A stretch of DNA of 64,000 bases from Variovorax sp. J2L1-78 (GCF_030317205.1 NZ_JASZYB010000001.1:1736001-1800000); one strand, 5' to 3'; shown: positions 37,566 to 48,381, counted from the stretch's first letter. Notes: a model not told the origin generated them from the letters alone. Translations and numbers: made by a program.

Positions 37566-38735
37566 TCAGCCGGGTGCATCGTGCAATTCAGCCCCGGCCT
37601 CCAAGGACATGCCCGCAGGGACCGAACCGGAGCGGCGCGCCAGCTCGCTGCGCAGCGCCGGCAACCCGGCGCCGCTGTGCGCGCTCACGAACAGGCGGGG
37701 AACCTGCACGCCATCGACGTCCATCTCGTCCTGCATCTGCAGGGGTTGCTGCGCGCTTTCAAGGGCGTCGAGCTTGTTGAAGACGAGCAACTGCGGAATT
37801 TCGTCGGCGCCGATCTCTCGCAGCACCCGCTGCACTTCGGCCAATTGCTCGGGGTGGTGCGGGTTGGACGCATCGACCACATGCAGCAGCAGGTCGGCGT
37901 CGACCGCCTCCTGCAGCGTCGCCTTGAAGGCGTCGACCAAGCCGTGTGGCAGGTCGCGGATGAAACCGACGGTGTCGGAGATCGACACCTGGCGCCGGGC
38001 ATCGCCCAGGTAGAGGTTCCGCGTCGTCGTGTCGAGGGTGGCGAACAACTGGTCGGCCGCATAGGCGCGGGCCTTGACCATCGCATTGAAGATCGACGAC
38101 TTGCCGGCGTTGGTGTAGCCGACCAGCGAGATGTTGAAGGTGTCGCGCCGCTCGCGCTGGCGCCGCTGCGTGCTGCGCTGCTTCTGGACCTTGGCCAGGC
38201 GCTCGCGGGTGCGCTTGATCGACTCGTCGATCATCCGGCGATCCAGCTCGATCTGCTTTTCGCCAGGGCCGCCGCGCACACCGGCACCGCCGGTCTGGCG
38301 CTCCAGGTGGGACCAGCGGCGAACGAGGCGGGTGCTGAGGTATTGCAGCCGCGCCAGCTCGACCTGCAGCTTGCCTTCGTGCGAGCGTGCACGCTGGGCG
38401 AAGATCTCCAGGATGAGGAAGGTGCGGTCGTAGACGGCGCAACCCAGCGTACGCTCGAGGTTGCGTTGCTGCGCCGGGCTCAGGGCCTGGTCGAAGATGA
38501 CTTCGCTGGCACGGTGCAGCTCGGCCAGTTCGCGGATCTCGTCGGCCTTGCCGCTGCCGACGAACAGCGCCGCGTCGGGCGCCTTGCGTTTGCAGATCAA
38601 GCGCTCGACCGGCGTGAGGCCGGCGGTCTGCGCGAGCAGGCCGAGTTCTTCGAGGGCGCTGTCGAAATGAGGCAGCCCGAAATCGACACCGACGAGAACG
38701 ACGGCGCCATCCTGGCGGGGGATGTCTTCAGACAA
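37566..38735 (-). CDS. hflX: Ribosome-splitting GTPase HflX
   Basis: This 389-residue GTPase binds and splits stalled ribosomes under stress. The N-terminal HflX domain contains GSGKADEIRELAELHRASEV and the Gly-rich linker GGAGVRGGPGEKQIELDRR. The G domain has Walker A GYTNAGKS (206-213), switch DTVGFIRDLPHGLVDAFKAT and NKLD. It follows hfq, as in many Proteobacteria. An intrinsic terminator lies 20-49 bases upstream of this start. Confidence 0.96.
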   Translation of the reverse strand: MSEDIPRQDGAVVLVGVDFGLPHFDSALEELGLLAQTAGLTPVERLICKRKAPDAALFVGSGKADEIRELAELHRASEVIFDQALSPAQQRNLERTLGCAVYDRTFLILEIFAQRARSHEGKLQVELARLQYLSTRLVRRWSHLERQTGGAGVRGGPGEKQIELDRRMIDESIKRTRERLAKVQKQRSTQRRQRERRDTFNISLVGYTNAGKSSIFNAMVKARAYAADQLFATLDTTTRNLYLGDARRQVSISDTVGFIRDLPHGLVDAFKATLQEAVDADLLLHVVDASNPHHPEQLAEVQRVLREIGADEIPQLLVFNKLDALESAQQPLQMQDEMDVDGVQVPRLFVSAHSGAGLPALRSELARRSGSVPAGMSLEAGAELHDAPG

Positions 38736-38754
38736 GCGGAATGGGGGTTGGCGG

Positions 38755-38784
38755 AAAAAAGCGCGGCAGGCAGGCCTGCCGCGC
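38755..38784 (-). terminator. Intrinsic terminator between hfq and hflX
   Basis: On the minus strand a perfect 11-bp stem (GCGCGGCAGGC, 2-base CT centre, GCCTGCCGCGC) is followed directly by TTTTTT. It starts 10 bases after the hfq stop and ends 20 bases before the hflX start. It should terminate most hfq transcripts, leaving hflX to read-through or a separate promoter. Confidence 0.85.
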
Positions 38785-38794
38785 GTTGTGCCGG

Positions 38795-39040
38795 TCAGGC
38801 AGCGGCGTCGTCGCTCTCGGCAGCCGAGAAGTTGACCGCGCGGCCAGGCACGATGGTGGAGATGGCGTGCTTGTAGACCATTTGCGTCACAGTGTTCCGC
38901 AGCAGCACGACATATTGATCGAAAGACTCGATCTGACCCTGAAGCTTGATGCCGTTCACCAGATAAATGGAAACCGGCACATGCTCCCGACGCAAAGTGT
39001 TCAGGAACGGGTCTTGCAAAAGTTGCCCTTTGTTGCTCAC
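38795..39040 (-). CDS. hfq: RNA chaperone Hfq
   Basis: This 81-residue Sm-like hexameric protein pairs small RNAs with mRNAs. The Sm1 and Sm2 motifs are [20 protein letters not shown] and [20 protein letters not shown], with the typical YKHAIS. The start is GTG at 39040, preceded by GGAG at 8 bases. An in-frame TTG six codons earlier would absorb that ribosome site, so it is rejected. The C-terminal tail is short, as in other betaproteobacteria. Confidence 0.97.
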   Translation of the reverse strand: MSNKGQLLQDPFLNTLRREHVPVSIYLVNGIKLQGQIESFDQYVVLLRNTVTQMVYKHAISTIVPGRAVNFSAAESDDAAA

Positions 39041-39209
39041 GATATTCTCCGTGTTCAAGGAAGAGTTAGAGGACCGAGAACCTTAACACAGGGTTTCCCC
39101 GCTGCAGCACGGGACCCAATGGCCTTGAAAAAATAACGTCTCTCCGCTAAGGGAACTTTGGGTTTCCACCAAGCTCGCCGGCGGCCTCTTGATAGGGCCA
39201 CACCGCTTT

Positions 39210-40544
39210 TTACTTGTCCGCGTAAGGATTGTGCGACGACTTGAATTCGATGCGAAGCGGCGTGCCAACCAGATCGAATTCCTTGCGAAAGCGTCCTTCG
39301 AGAAAACGCTTGTACGCCTCGGTCACGTGTTCCAGCGAATTGCCGTGGATCACGATCACCGGCGGGTTCATGCCGCCCTGGTGCGCATAGCGCAGCTTCG
39401 GACGGAACATGCCGGCGCGCTGCGGCGACTGGAATTGCACCGCTTCGAGCAGCAGGCGCGTGAGCACCGGCGTCGACATCTTGCGGGTGGCCGACTTGTG
39501 CGCCTGGGCAATGGCCTGCCAGACCGGGCCGAGGCCCTGCCGCTTGATCGCCGAGATCAGATGCAGGGCCGCGAACTTCAGAAAGGGAAGCCGCGTCTCG
39601 ATCTGGCGCTGGACCTGCTCGCGCTGGTAGCTGTCGACCGCGTCCCACTTGTTGACCGCGATCACCACAGCCCGGCCGGATTCGAGGATGTAACCGGCAA
39701 TGTGGGCGTCCTGGTCGGTCACGCCCTGCGTGGCGTCCAGCAGCAGCAGCACGACATTGGCCGACTCGATGGCCTGCAGCGTCTTGACCACCGAGAACTT
39801 CTCGATCGCCTCGAACACCTTGCCCTTGCGGCGCAGGCCGGCCGTGTCGATGAGCTCGAAACGCTGGCCGTTGCGCTCGAAGGGCACGGTGATCGCATCG
39901 CGCGTGGTGCCCGGCATGTCGAAGGCGACCAGGCGCTCTTCGCCCAGCCAGGTGTTGATCAGCGTCGACTTGCCGACGTTCGGCCGCCCGGCCACGGCCA
40001 GCTTGATCGGCTTGGCCTCGCCGTTGTCCTGCTCGTCTTCGGGCTCCGGCAGGTTCAGCGGCTCCAGTGCGAGTTCGACCAGGTCGCGGATGCCCTGCCC
40101 GTGCGCTGCGGACACGCCGTGCACGTCGCCCAGGCCCAGCTCGTAGAACTCGACCAGCTTGGTGCCGTCGTGCATGCCCTCGGCCTTGTTGGCCACCAGC
40201 ACGCAAGGCTTGCCGAGCCGGCGCAGCTCCTTGCCGATCTCGTGATCCTGCGCCGACAGGCCCTCGCGCGCATCGACCACGAACACGACCACGTCGGCCT
40301 CGGCGACGGCCTGGCGCGTCTGCTTGGCCATCTCCTTGAAGATGCCGCTGCCCGCGTCGGGCTCGAAGCCGCCGGTGTCGATCACGATGAACTCGTGGCG
40401 GCCCAGCCGACCATTGCCGTAGTGGCGGTCGCGGGTCAGGCCCGCATAGTCCGCCACGATGGCGTCACGCGTCTGCGTGAGGCGGTTGAACAGGGTCGAT
40501 TTGCCAACATTGGGGCGACCGACCAGCGCGATGACCGGTTTCAT
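39210..40544 (-). CDS. der: Ribosome biogenesis GTPase Der (EngA)
   Basis: This 444-residue tandem GTPase is essential for 50S maturation. Two G domains each have a GRPNVGKS loop (first at 9-16). The first also has [10 protein letters not shown] and the second [10 protein letters not shown] and NKWD. The C-terminal KH-like domain ends with [20 protein letters not shown]. It follows bamB by 21 bases, the classical bamB-der pair. The 170 bases before hfq presumably hold the hfq promoter, but I could not define it. Confidence 0.97.
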   Translation of the reverse strand: MKPVIALVGRPNVGKSTLFNRLTQTRDAIVADYAGLTRDRHYGNGRLGRHEFIVIDTGGFEPDAGSGIFKEMAKQTRQAVAEADVVVFVVDAREGLSAQDHEIGKELRRLGKPCVLVANKAEGMHDGTKLVEFYELGLGDVHGVSAAHGQGIRDLVELALEPLNLPEPEDEQDNGEAKPIKLAVAGRPNVGKSTLINTWLGEERLVAFDMPGTTRDAITVPFERNGQRFELIDTAGLRRKGKVFEAIEKFSVVKTLQAIESANVVLLLLDATQGVTDQDAHIAGYILESGRAVVIAVNKWDAVDSYQREQVQRQIETRLPFLKFAALHLISAIKRQGLGPVWQAIAQAHKSATRKMSTPVLTRLLLEAVQFQSPQRAGMFRPKLRYAHQGGMNPPVIVIHGNSLEHVTEAYKRFLEGRFRKEFDLVGTPLRIEFKSSHNPYADK

Positions 40545-40565
40545 GAGCAGCGCCCCTTGGTTGCG

Positions 40566-41708
40566 TTATTCAGGGCGATAGCCGAACACACCGCCATTGC
40601 GGGTGACGACCACGACCGTGTTGCCGGCGAGCACCGGCGTGACGACGATCGGCGAACCATCCGGCGTGGCGCGGCCGAGCAGCTTGCCGTCGTCGCGCGA
40701 CACCAAGTGCAGCATGCCAAGTTCGTCGCCGATGATCAGCGAGCGGCCGACGGCCAGGGGCGCGGTCAGCGTGTGGTACTTGAAGTGCTCCACCGACCAG
40801 GCGCGCTCGCCATCGGCGCGACGCCAGGCCACCACGGCGCCGTTCGATTCGGTGCCGTAGACGAAGCGGTCGTCCCCGGCCACGCCTTCGGCGCCCGACG
40901 CCGGCTTGCTCCAGAGCAGCACGCCGCGGTTGGTGTCGACGCAGCCCACGCTGGCATAGTACGCCCGTGCGCAGACGGTGTCGCCCACACGGCTCACGCT
41001 GCCGGTCAGGTCGACCAGGCGTTCGACGTCGTTCGTGCCGCGCGGCGCCGCGATGGGCGATTCCCAGCGCGAGGAGCCGTTGGCCGGGTTGAGCCCGGCC
41101 AGACGGCCGCCGACGCCGGTGACCAGCGTGTCGCCCACGGCCAGCAGCACGCCCGGCTTGCGCAGCACCAGGTTCTCGGCGGTGCGCTGCTGCGCCCACA
41201 GACGGCGGCCGGTCTGGCCGTCCCACGCCGTCATGGTGCGATCGGCGGTCTGCACGAACACGCGCCGGCCGGCCACCAGCGGCGCGGTGAACGCCTGGGC
41301 CGGGAGGCGCTGCTTCCACAGCACCTTGCCGGCCTGCAGGGCGACGAGCTCGTTGTCCTTCGTGACGACGGCGGCGATGGCCCCGTCGCTGCCCACGCCC
41401 GCGATCAGCGGTGCGCCGGCATTGGCGCGCCAGTTCTCCTGACCCGAACGCGAATCGATGGCGACCACCGTGCCGTCGACGCTGGCGACCGTCACCGTGT
41501 CGCCGCTGACGTCGATCTGCAGCGAGAACTCGGTCTTGGGGATGGCGACCTTCCAGGCCTGCCGCACACCGAACAGCGCCGGGTTGGCCGGCAGGTCGAC
41601 GGGCTTGGGTTTGGGCGTGCCGGAACAGGCGGCCAGCGCAGCGACCAGCACGGTCATCGCGACGGCGCGCAGCGCGGGCGTGTGGGACACGAGACGAGAC
41701 AGATTCAT
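40566..41708 (-). CDS. bamB: Outer membrane assembly lipoprotein BamB
   Basis: This 380-residue lipoprotein is a beta-propeller of PQQ-like repeats that binds BamA. The signal peptide ends in LAACSG, with lipidated Cys28. Repeats include VTVASVDGTVVAIDSRSGQE, MTAWDGQTGRRLWAQQR and VVAWRRADGERAWSVEHF. It starts 8 bases after yfgM and precedes der, as in the conserved hisS-yfgM-bamB-der block. Confidence 0.95.
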   Translation of the reverse strand: MNLSRLVSHTPALRAVAMTVLVAALAACSGTPKPKPVDLPANPALFGVRQAWKVAIPKTEFSLQIDVSGDTVTVASVDGTVVAIDSRSGQENWRANAGAPLIAGVGSDGAIAAVVTKDNELVALQAGKVLWKQRLPAQAFTAPLVAGRRVFVQTADRTMTAWDGQTGRRLWAQQRTAENLVLRKPGVLLAVGDTLVTGVGGRLAGLNPANGSSRWESPIAAPRGTNDVERLVDLTGSVSRVGDTVCARAYYASVGCVDTNRGVLLWSKPASGAEGVAGDDRFVYGTESNGAVVAWRRADGERAWSVEHFKYHTLTAPLAVGRSLIIGDELGMLHLVSRDDGKLLGRATPDGSPIVVTPVLAGNTVVVVTRNGGVFGYRPE

Positions 41709-41716
41709 GATAGCGA

Positions 41717-42400
41717 TCAGGGGTTCTTGGCCGGCGCCGCAGCGGCGGAGGTCAGTGTCTTGGGGTCGACGCCGACGGCGTTGAGCTTGATCTCGACCAG
41801 GCGACGGTACTCGTTGCCGGGCTCGAAGGCGGTCCACGCCTTCTGGTACTCGGTCTTGGCCTCGTCGCGCTTGCCTTGTGCCAGATAGATGTCGCCCTTG
41901 CGGTCGGCGATCAGCGCGTCGAATTCCTTGGGAACCGGCGACGCGAGTTGCTTGAGCGCGTCGTCGTAGGACTTCTGCTGCAGCAGTTCGGCCGACAGGC
42001 GCAGCCGGGCGATCGCCTGGTAGCCAGGGTCGACCGCGTTCTGCGCGACCCATTCGAGTGCGGCGCGCGAGCCCTCGGCCTTGCCCTGCTCGTTCAGCGT
42101 CTTGGCCGCCAGCAGGCCGGCCTGCTGCGCGTAGACGGTGCCGGCGAAGCGGTTCTTCATCTCGCCGAGCGCACGCTCGATGCGTGCGGCGTCATTGGCC
42201 TGGGCGCTGCGCTCGACTTCGTCGTAGAGCGCCGATGCCTGCGCGGCCTTGGTCCGCTGGAAGTACTGCCAGCCATTCCACGCCATGAAGGCGCCGGCCG
42301 CCAGCAGCACGACCCAGGTGATGAGCGTGCCGTAGGTGTTCCAGAAATGCTTCAGCTGGTCGAGCTGTTCCTGCTCTTCGAGGTCGAGATGGGTGGCCAT
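41717..42400 (-). CDS. YfgM-family TPR membrane protein (SecYEG-associated)
   Basis: This 227-residue membrane-anchored periplasmic protein starts with HLDLEEQEQLDQLKHFWNTY. One helix follows at about 24-42 (TLITWVVLLAAGAFMAWNG), then tetratricopeptide-like repeats. E. coli YfgM associates with the Sec translocon and the chaperone PpiD. The context hisS-yfgM-bamB is identical to E. coli. The gene starts 6 bases after the hisS stop. Confidence 0.9.
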   Translation of the reverse strand: MATHLDLEEQEQLDQLKHFWNTYGTLITWVVLLAAGAFMAWNGWQYFQRTKAAQASALYDEVERSAQANDAARIERALGEMKNRFAGTVYAQQAGLLAAKTLNEQGKAEGSRAALEWVAQNAVDPGYQAIARLRLSAELLQQKSYDDALKQLASPVPKEFDALIADRKGDIYLAQGKRDEAKTEYQKAWTAFEPGNEYRRLVEIKLNAVGVDPKTLTSAAAAPAKNP

Positions 42401-42406
42401 GCGCTG

Positions 42407-43705
42407 TCAGGTGAGAAGGGTCGGCGATTGTAGAGTGGCCGCCCAGGCGCCCACGTCGGAGAGCGAACGCACCGTCTGGGCGCCGCTGCCGTCGCGCAGC
42501 GCCTTCACGGTGACTTCGCCGCGGGCCATCTCGTCGGCACCGAACACCAGTGCGAAGGCCGCACCGCTGGCGTCGGCCTTCTTGAACTGCGACTTGAAGC
42601 TGCCCAGCCCGTCGACCGTGCTGGCATGCATCTGCACCCGCACGCCCGCGTCGCGCAGCTGCTGCAGGGTGCGCAGCGCCACCGGCATGGCGGCGGCGTC
42701 GGGAATCACGGCGTAGGCGTCGGCCACCGGCAGCGGCACCGCCGTGCCCTGTTCCTTCACCAGCTCGAGCACGCGTTCGATGCCCATCGCCCAGCCGACG
42801 GCCGGCGCCGGCTTGCCTCCGATCTGCGCGATCAGGTCGTCGTAGCGACCGCCGGCGCACACGGTGCCCTGCGCGCCGAGACGGTCGGTCACGAACTCGA
42901 AGACCGTGAGGTTGTAGTAGTCCAGGCCGCGCACCAGGCGCGGATTGATCGTGTAGCCAATGCCGTTGGCGTCGAGGATGGCACGCAGGCCGTCGAAGTG
43001 CGCGAGCGACTCGGCACCGAGGAAGTCGATCAGCTTCGGCGCCGACTCGACCACGTCCTTCATGGCCGGGTTCTTGGTGTCGAGGATGCGCAGCGGGTTG
43101 CTGTGCAGACGTCGTTTGGCTTCTTCGTCGAGCGTGTCGGCGTGAGCTTCGAAATGCTTGATGAGCTCGGCACGGTGCGCCGCGCGCTCCGGCGGCTGGC
43201 CCAGGCTGTTGAGTTCGAGGCGCACGTCGACGAGGTCGATCGCCTTCCAGAGCGCCGTTGCCAGCAGGATCAGCTCGGCATCCACCTCGGGGCCGGCAAA
43301 GCCCAGCACCTCGGCGCCGACCTGGTGGAACTGCCGGTAGCGGCCACGCTGCGGACGCTCGTGGCGGAACATCGGGCCGGTGTACCAGAGGCGCTTGCCG
43401 CCGTCGTACAGCATCGAATGTTCGATGACCGCGCGCACCAGGCTGGCGGTGCCCTCAGGGCGCAGCGTGAGCTGCTCGCCGTTGAGCTTGTCCTCGAAGG
43501 AGTACATCTCCTTCTCGACGATGTCGGTGACCTCGCCGATGCCGCGCACGAACAGCGCCGTGTGCTCGACGATGGGCGTGCGCACGTTGCGGTAGGCGTA
43601 GCGGCCCATCAGGTCGCGCACGATGGCTTCGAGCCATTCCCAGCGCGCCGATTCCGGCGGCAGGATGTCGTTCATGCCTTTGACGGCATTCAATTTGTCG
43701 GCCAT
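42407..43705 (-). CDS. hisS: Histidyl-tRNA synthetase
   Basis: This 432-residue class II synthetase charges tRNA-His. It has [20 protein letters not shown] near the start. Motif 2 lies in [20 protein letters not shown]. The histidine-specific motif is [15 protein letters not shown]. Motif 3 is [13 protein letters not shown], and the C-terminal anticodon-binding domain is complete. The start at 43705 ([10 protein letters not shown]) gives the usual length. It lies between ispG and yfgM. Confidence 0.97.
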   Translation of the reverse strand: MADKLNAVKGMNDILPPESARWEWLEAIVRDLMGRYAYRNVRTPIVEHTALFVRGIGEVTDIVEKEMYSFEDKLNGEQLTLRPEGTASLVRAVIEHSMLYDGGKRLWYTGPMFRHERPQRGRYRQFHQVGAEVLGFAGPEVDAELILLATALWKAIDLVDVRLELNSLGQPPERAAHRAELIKHFEAHADTLDEEAKRRLHSNPLRILDTKNPAMKDVVESAPKLIDFLGAESLAHFDGLRAILDANGIGYTINPRLVRGLDYYNLTVFEFVTDRLGAQGTVCAGGRYDDLIAQIGGKPAPAVGWAMGIERVLELVKEQGTAVPLPVADAYAVIPDAAAMPVALRTLQQLRDAGVRVQMHASTVDGLGSFKSQFKKADASGAAFALVFGADEMARGEVTVKALRDGSGAQTVRSLSDVGAWAATLQSPTLLT

Positions 43706-43724
43706 GGGATCCAGGGAGAAAAAA

Positions 43725-45014
43725 TCAGGCGGCGGAGGCAGCGTGCTCGCTGCCGAAGCGCTTCTCGATGTAGGTTTCGACGAGCTGGTGGAACTCGTTG
43801 GCGATGTTGTCGCCGCGCAGCGTGAGCGCCTTCTCGCCGTCGATGAAGACCGGTGCGGCCGGCGCCTCGCCGGTGCCCGGCAGGCTGATGCCGATGTCGG
43901 CATGCTTGCTCTCGCCCGGCCCGTTGACGATGCAGCCCATCACGGCCACCTTGAGCGTCTCCACGCCAGGGTACTTCTTGCGCCAGACCGGCATCTGCAG
44001 GCGCAGGTAGTCGTCGATCTGCTTGGCCAGCTCCTGGAAGGTCGTGCTGGTGGTGCGGCCGCAGCCCGGGCAGGCGGTGACGCTCGGCACGAACATGCGC
44101 AGGCCCAGCGCCTGCAGGATCTCGTTGGCGATCACCACCTCCTGCGTGCGCGCCTCGCCCGGCTGCGGCGTGAGCGACACGCGGATGGTGTCGCCGATGC
44201 CTTCCTGCAGCAGGACCGACAGCGCGGTGGCCGAGGCCACCGTGCCCTTGGTGCCCATGCCGGCCTCGGTCAGGCCCAGGTGCAGCGGGTAGCTGCAACG
44301 CTTGGCAAGTTCGCGGTAGACGGAGATCAGGTCCTGCACGCCGCTCACCTTGCAGCTGAGGATGATCTGGTCGCCGTTCATGCCCATCGATTCGGCGAGC
44401 CTGGCGGAGTCGATCGCGGAAGTGATCAGCGCCTCGTACATCACCGACTTGGCTTGCCAGGGCGTGGCGCGCTGGCTGTTGACGTCCATCAGGTGCGCCA
44501 GCAGCTCCTGGTCGAGGCTGCCCCAGTTGACGCCGATGCGCACCGGCTTGTTCCAGCGCATCGCGGCCTCGATCATCTGGCCGAACTGCTTGTCCTTCTT
44601 GTCGCCCTTGCCCACGTTGCCGGGGTTGATGCGGTACTTGCTGAGCGCCTCGGCGCAGGCCGGATAGTCGGTCAGCAGCCGGTGGCCGTTGTAATGGAAG
44701 TCGCCGATCAACGGCACGTCGATGCCCATGCGATCGAGCTGCTCGCGGATGTAGGGCACCTGGGCTGCGGCCTCGGGCGTGTTGACCGTGATGCGGACCA
44801 TCTCGGAGCCGGCGATGGCCAGCTCCTTCACCTGGATCGCGGTGCCGATGGCGTCGACCGTGTCGGTGTTGGTCATCGACTGCACGCGCACGGGTGCGTC
44901 GCCGCCTACCGTCACGGTGCGCGGGCCCCAGACGACGCTGGCCTGGCGTGAGCGGCGCGCCAGCGGCGCGGCGGGCTCGATCGGCAGGCAACCAGACAAT
45001 GGCTGATCGATCAT
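43725..45014 (-). CDS. ispG: 4-hydroxy-3-methylbut-2-enyl diphosphate synthase (flavodoxin)
   Basis: This 429-residue iron-sulfur enzyme of the MEP isoprenoid pathway converts MEcPP to HMBPP. The barrel starts with [19 protein letters not shown]. Cluster cysteines are Cys315 and Cys318 (TACPGCGRT) and Cys361 ([10 protein letters not shown]). It is longer than the E. coli enzyme, mainly by an inserted central segment, as usual in betaproteobacteria. Its ATG overlaps the rodZ-like stop by 4 bases (ATGA), indicating translational coupling. Confidence 0.96.
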   Translation of the reverse strand: MIDQPLSGCLPIEPAAPLARRSRQASVVWGPRTVTVGGDAPVRVQSMTNTDTVDAIGTAIQVKELAIAGSEMVRITVNTPEAAAQVPYIREQLDRMGIDVPLIGDFHYNGHRLLTDYPACAEALSKYRINPGNVGKGDKKDKQFGQMIEAAMRWNKPVRIGVNWGSLDQELLAHLMDVNSQRATPWQAKSVMYEALITSAIDSARLAESMGMNGDQIILSCKVSGVQDLISVYRELAKRCSYPLHLGLTEAGMGTKGTVASATALSVLLQEGIGDTIRVSLTPQPGEARTQEVVIANEILQALGLRMFVPSVTACPGCGRTTSTTFQELAKQIDDYLRLQMPVWRKKYPGVETLKVAVMGCIVNGPGESKHADIGISLPGTGEAPAAPVFIDGEKALTLRGDNIANEFHQLVETYIEKRFGSEHAASAA

Positions 45015-45958
45015 GGCTTCACCTCGAAACGGGCCACACCGCCGGAACGCGCCAGCGGCGTCAGGTCGAAGGGCTTGCCCTTGACCTGCACGGTGACCCC
45101 GGCAGCGTGGCCGACGACCACCGACAGCGGCAGCGTGCCGCTCAGGCCGACGGTTTCGCCGGGCGTCACGATGCGGCGCAGCAGCGCCTTGCCCGTCGCG
45201 TCGGTCACGGTGATCCACGAATCGGCACTCGCCACGAACACCAGCGCGTCGCTGCCGCTGGAGGCCGGCGTGGCCGAGGCCACCGGCACCGATGGGCTCG
45301 TGGCCACCGTGCCGGGGGCTGGGGGAATGGTCGGAACGGGCGGTGCCGCCGGCGCTTCGTTCGGCGGCGGCAGCGTCGGCACCGACTCGACCACCGTGCC
45401 GGCGGGCGCATCGGCGCTCTGCGGCGGCACCGCGGTATCGGCGCTCGACCCCGAACGCTCCGCTGTCAGGCCCGACACCCACTGGCTCAGCTGCTCGAAG
45501 GCGCCCGAGGGCAGCCACACCAGCGCCGCGGCGCCTGCCAGCAGCAGCGCCACGACCACCAGCAACGCCCGCGACGGCGTGCCGCCCGCGCCGCCGTGCG
45601 TGCGCGGCGCCCCTGAGCGGAAGCTGCCGCTCAACGGACGATCGGCCTCCGCCAAGCTGGGGCGCACGGCCCCCGGCAGCTTGGCCAGCACCGGCGCCGG
45701 GTCGACGCGCAGCGCGCGGCAGACGCTCGCGGCCAATGCACGTGCAAAGACCGGGTCGGGCAAGGCCTCGATGTTGTCGTCTTCCAGGGCCTGAAGCTTC
45801 TGTGTCGGCACCTTGAGGGCCGCGGCCACCACGTCGATGTGCAGGCCATGCCCCTCGCGGGCTTCGCGCAGCAGGTCGCCGGCCGTCTTGTGGGTGCTGT
45901 CGCCATGGCTCAGAGGAGCCGTCTGTGAGCTGCCGAATTCGCTGGCGCGTTCAATCAT
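45011..45958 (-). CDS. rodZ: RodZ-like helix-turn-helix membrane protein
   Basis: This 315-residue protein has a cytoplasmic HTH_25 domain (about 25-90: [39 protein letters not shown]). A membrane helix follows at about 131-149, then a Pro/Ala/Thr-rich periplasmic linker and a C-terminal beta domain (DUF4115-like: [20 protein letters not shown]). RodZ links MreB to the wall-elongation complex. The start overlaps the pilW stop by 8 bases and the stop overlaps ispG, matching the conserved pilW-rodZ-ispG order. Confidence 0.9.
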   Translation of the reverse strand: MIERASEFGSSQTAPLSHGDSTHKTAGDLLREAREGHGLHIDVVAAALKVPTQKLQALEDDNIEALPDPVFARALAASVCRALRVDPAPVLAKLPGAVRPSLAEADRPLSGSFRSGAPRTHGGAGGTPSRALLVVVALLLAGAAALVWLPSGAFEQLSQWVSGLTAERSGSSADTAVPPQSADAPAGTVVESVPTLPPPNEAPAAPPVPTIPPAPGTVATSPSVPVASATPASSGSDALVFVASADSWITVTDATGKALLRRIVTPGETVGLSGTLPLSVVVGHAAGVTVQVKGKPFDLTPLARSGGVARFEVKP

Positions 45959-46793
45959 CGAAATTCCCGCGTTCGTACGCTGTTGCCTCCCGGGACTGGG
46001 GGAAGCGGCGCTGCAATTGACCGCCGAGTTGGGCCATGGCCTCTCGGTTGCTGAGCTTGCGTTCGATCTTGATGCCGAGCCACAGCGTTTCCGCGTTGGC
46101 CGACGGACTGTTGTTGACCCGGCGGATGTAGAACTGCGCGCGCGACCAGTCTTCGCGCTGCGCCAGCAAGGCCGCCAGGTTGTAACCGATGACCGGGTTG
46201 CCGGCATCGATCTCGTAGGCCTGCGTCAGGCTGCGCTCGGCCTCCGGACGCTGGCCGGCCTGCATCTGGCAGACGCCCTGCGTCATCAGCGTCTTGGCCC
46301 GATCCATGTAGTTCGGCGCGGCGAGCGCCGCGCTGAACTGCTGGGCTGCATCGCCGTAGCGCTTCTGCTGGCACAGCAGCCAGCCATAGTTGTGCAGCGT
46401 GTTGGGCTCGCGCGGGTTCAGCGCGATGGCCCGACGGAAGCTGTCTTCGGCCAGGCCGGCATCGTCCAGCCGCATGTAGGCCAGGCCGCGCAGGTTGTAC
46501 GCATCGGCGAAGTTCGGGTCGGCCGCGAGCGCCTGCTTGATCTCGTCGAGCGCCACGGTGGTCTGGCCCGCTTCGAAATACCCGATGGCCAGCTCCAGGC
46601 GGATGCGGGCACGACGACGGCCGGAAGGCTCGTCCGACGCGGTCACCGTCTCGGTACGGTTGCCGTCGGCGCTTCCCACGGGCCGGGTGGTCTGGGTCGT
46701 GGTATTGACGCAGCCGGCGAGCAACGTCACCAGCGCCGCGCCCATCAGACCGCGCAGCAAGCCGGCGTGCGGCGTCGAGAAAACCATGCTCAT
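45951..46793 (-). CDS. pilW: Type IV pilus biogenesis lipoprotein PilW/PilF
   Basis: This 280-residue lipoprotein (lipobox LLAGC, Cys28) has several TPR repeats, including RIRLELAIGYFEAGQTTVAL, DAYNLRGLAYMRLDDAGLAE and NTLHNYGWLLCQQKRYGDAA. It is the pilotin that helps the PilQ secretin reach and assemble in the outer membrane. In Burkholderiales it always seems to sit between rlmN and rodZ, as here. The ATG at 46793 is 4 bases after the rlmN stop. No other pilus genes are in the window. Confidence 0.9.
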   Translation of the reverse strand: MSMVFSTPHAGLLRGLMGAALVTLLAGCVNTTTQTTRPVGSADGNRTETVTASDEPSGRRRARIRLELAIGYFEAGQTTVALDEIKQALAADPNFADAYNLRGLAYMRLDDAGLAEDSFRRAIALNPREPNTLHNYGWLLCQQKRYGDAAQQFSAALAAPNYMDRAKTLMTQGVCQMQAGQRPEAERSLTQAYEIDAGNPVIGYNLAALLAQREDWSRAQFYIRRVNNSPSANAETLWLGIKIERKLSNREAMAQLGGQLQRRFPQSREATAYERGNFDD

Positions 46794-46797
46794 CGCT

Positions 46798-47934
46798 TCA
46801 GTGCTCCTCGGAAGCCGCCGCACGGACGGGATGCAGCGTGACGATGCGACGCTGCGCCATGCGCTCGGCCGCGTGCGTGCGGTCCTTGACGTCGCCGGCC
46901 AGCTGGCCGCAGGCGGCATCGATGTCGTCGCCGCGCGTCTTGCGCACGGTGGTCACGATGCCGGCCTCGCTCAGGGTGCGCGCGAAGGCCACCACCCGCG
47001 GCTGCGGCGAACGCAGCAAACCCGACGCCGGGAACGGGTTGAAAGGAATCAGGTTGAACTTGCAGGAAATGCCGGTGCTGCGCACCAACTCCACCAATTG
47101 CTTCGCATGTTCGGGCTGGTCGTTCACGCCGTCGAGCATGCAGTACTCGAAGGTGATGAAGTCGCGCGGCGCATGCGCCAGGTAGCGCTTGCACGCCTCC
47201 AGCAACTCGGCGATCGGGTACTTGCGGTTGAGCGGCACCAGGTCGTCGCGCAGCGCATCGTTGGGCGCATGCAGCGACACCGCCATGGCCACCGGGCAAT
47301 CGGCGCCGAGCCGGTCGATCATCGGGACCACGCCCGAAGTCGACACCGTCACGCGACGGCGCGACAGGCCGTAGGCGTTGTCGTCGAGCATGGTGCGCAG
47401 TGCGGGCACCAGCGCCGCATAGTTCTGCAGCGGCTCGCCCATGCCCATCATCACGACGTTCGAGATGACGCGTTCGTCACGCTTCAAATGCTGGCGCAGG
47501 AAGTGCTCGGCGAACCAGAGCTGCGCCGTGATCTCGCCGGTGCGCAGGTTGCGGCTAAAGCCCTGGTGCCCCGTGGAGCAGAAACGGCAGCCGACGGCAC
47601 AACCGGCCTGGGACGACACGCACAAGGTGCCTCTGTCGTCCTCGGGAATAAAAACGGCTTCGACGGCATTGCCGTCGCCCACGTCGAACAGCCACTTGAT
47701 GGTGCCGTCGGCCGACTCGTGTTGGGTGATGACCGGCAACGCCTCGATGCGCGCCGTGGTCGCCAGCTTCTCGCGCAGCGACTTGGCCAGGTCGGTCATC
47801 TGCGCGAAATCGCTCGCACCTCGCTGGTGGATCCAGCGGAAGAGCTGCGTCGCGCGAAAACGTTTTTCGCCCAGCTTTTCGCAGAACGCGGCCAACCCCT
47901 CCAGATCGAACTCGAGCAGGTTGACGGTCGTCAT
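46798..47934 (-). CDS. rlmN: Dual-specificity 23S rRNA/tRNA m2A methyltransferase RlmN
   Basis: This 378-residue radical-SAM enzyme methylates A2503 of 23S rRNA and A37 of some tRNAs. The cluster motif is [14 protein letters not shown] with Cys112, Cys116 and Cys119. [16 protein letters not shown] and [15 protein letters not shown] are family motifs. The C-terminal substrate cysteine lies in [12 protein letters not shown], before the last 30 residues. It follows ndk by 21 bases. Confidence 0.96.
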   Translation of the reverse strand: MTTVNLLEFDLEGLAAFCEKLGEKRFRATQLFRWIHQRGASDFAQMTDLAKSLREKLATTARIEALPVITQHESADGTIKWLFDVGDGNAVEAVFIPEDDRGTLCVSSQAGCAVGCRFCSTGHQGFSRNLRTGEITAQLWFAEHFLRQHLKRDERVISNVVMMGMGEPLQNYAALVPALRTMLDDNAYGLSRRRVTVSTSGVVPMIDRLGADCPVAMAVSLHAPNDALRDDLVPLNRKYPIAELLEACKRYLAHAPRDFITFEYCMLDGVNDQPEHAKQLVELVRSTGISCKFNLIPFNPFPASGLLRSPQPRVVAFARTLSEAGIVTTVRKTRGDDIDAACGQLAGDVKDRTHAAERMAQRRIVTLHPVRAAASEEH

Positions 47935-47955
47935 GAGATCGGCCGGGCTGCGGAC

Positions 47956-48381
47956 TCAGCGTGCGTAGACGTTGAGGCCGGCGAAGAAGAAGGCGATTTC
48001 GGCGGCAGCGGTTTCGGGGGCGTCCGAACCGTGCACGGCGTTCGCGTCGATGCTGTCGGCGAAGTCGGCGCGGATGGTGCCGGCAGCGGCCTTCTTCGGG
48101 TCGGTGGCGCCCATCAGGTCGCGGTTCTTGGCGATGGCGTTGTCGCCTTCGAGCACTTGCACGAACACCGGACCGGAGATCATGAACTCGACCAGGTCCT
48201 TGAAGAACGGGCGGGCGCTGTGCACGGCGTAGAACTGCTCGGCTTCGGCGCGCGACAGGTGCACCAGCTTGGCGGCAGCGATCTTGAGGCCGGCGGCTTC
48301 AAAGCGGGAAACGATCTTGCCGATGACGTTCTTGGCGACGGCGTCGGGCTTGATGATGGAGAGGGTGCGTTCGATGGCCAT
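47956..48381 (-). CDS. ndk: Nucleoside diphosphate kinase
   Basis: This 141-residue enzyme equalises nucleoside triphosphate pools. It begins with [20 protein letters not shown]. The phosphohistidine is His117 in [20 protein letters not shown]. The length and the absence of a targeting signal are normal for the bacterial enzyme. It heads the ndk-rlmN-pilW-rodZ-ispG-hisS series, and 151 bases separate it from the rluB stop. Confidence 0.97.
   Translation of the reverse strand: MAIERTLSIIKPDAVAKNVIGKIVSRFEAAGLKIAAAKLVHLSRAEAEQFYAVHSARPFFKDLVEFMISGPVFVQVLEGDNAIAKNRDLMGATDPKKAAAGTIRADFADSIDANAVHGSDAPETAAAEIAFFFAGLNVYAR

Noticed and set aside
39040..39058. Upstream TTG as the start of hfq
   Set aside because: It would place the GGAG ribosome site inside the coding sequence. 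The GTG at 39040 gives the canonical [11 protein letters not shown] start.
39041..39209. Promoter for hfq in the gap after der
   Set aside because: I looked for -35/-10 pairs with 16-18 base spacing and found none convincing.
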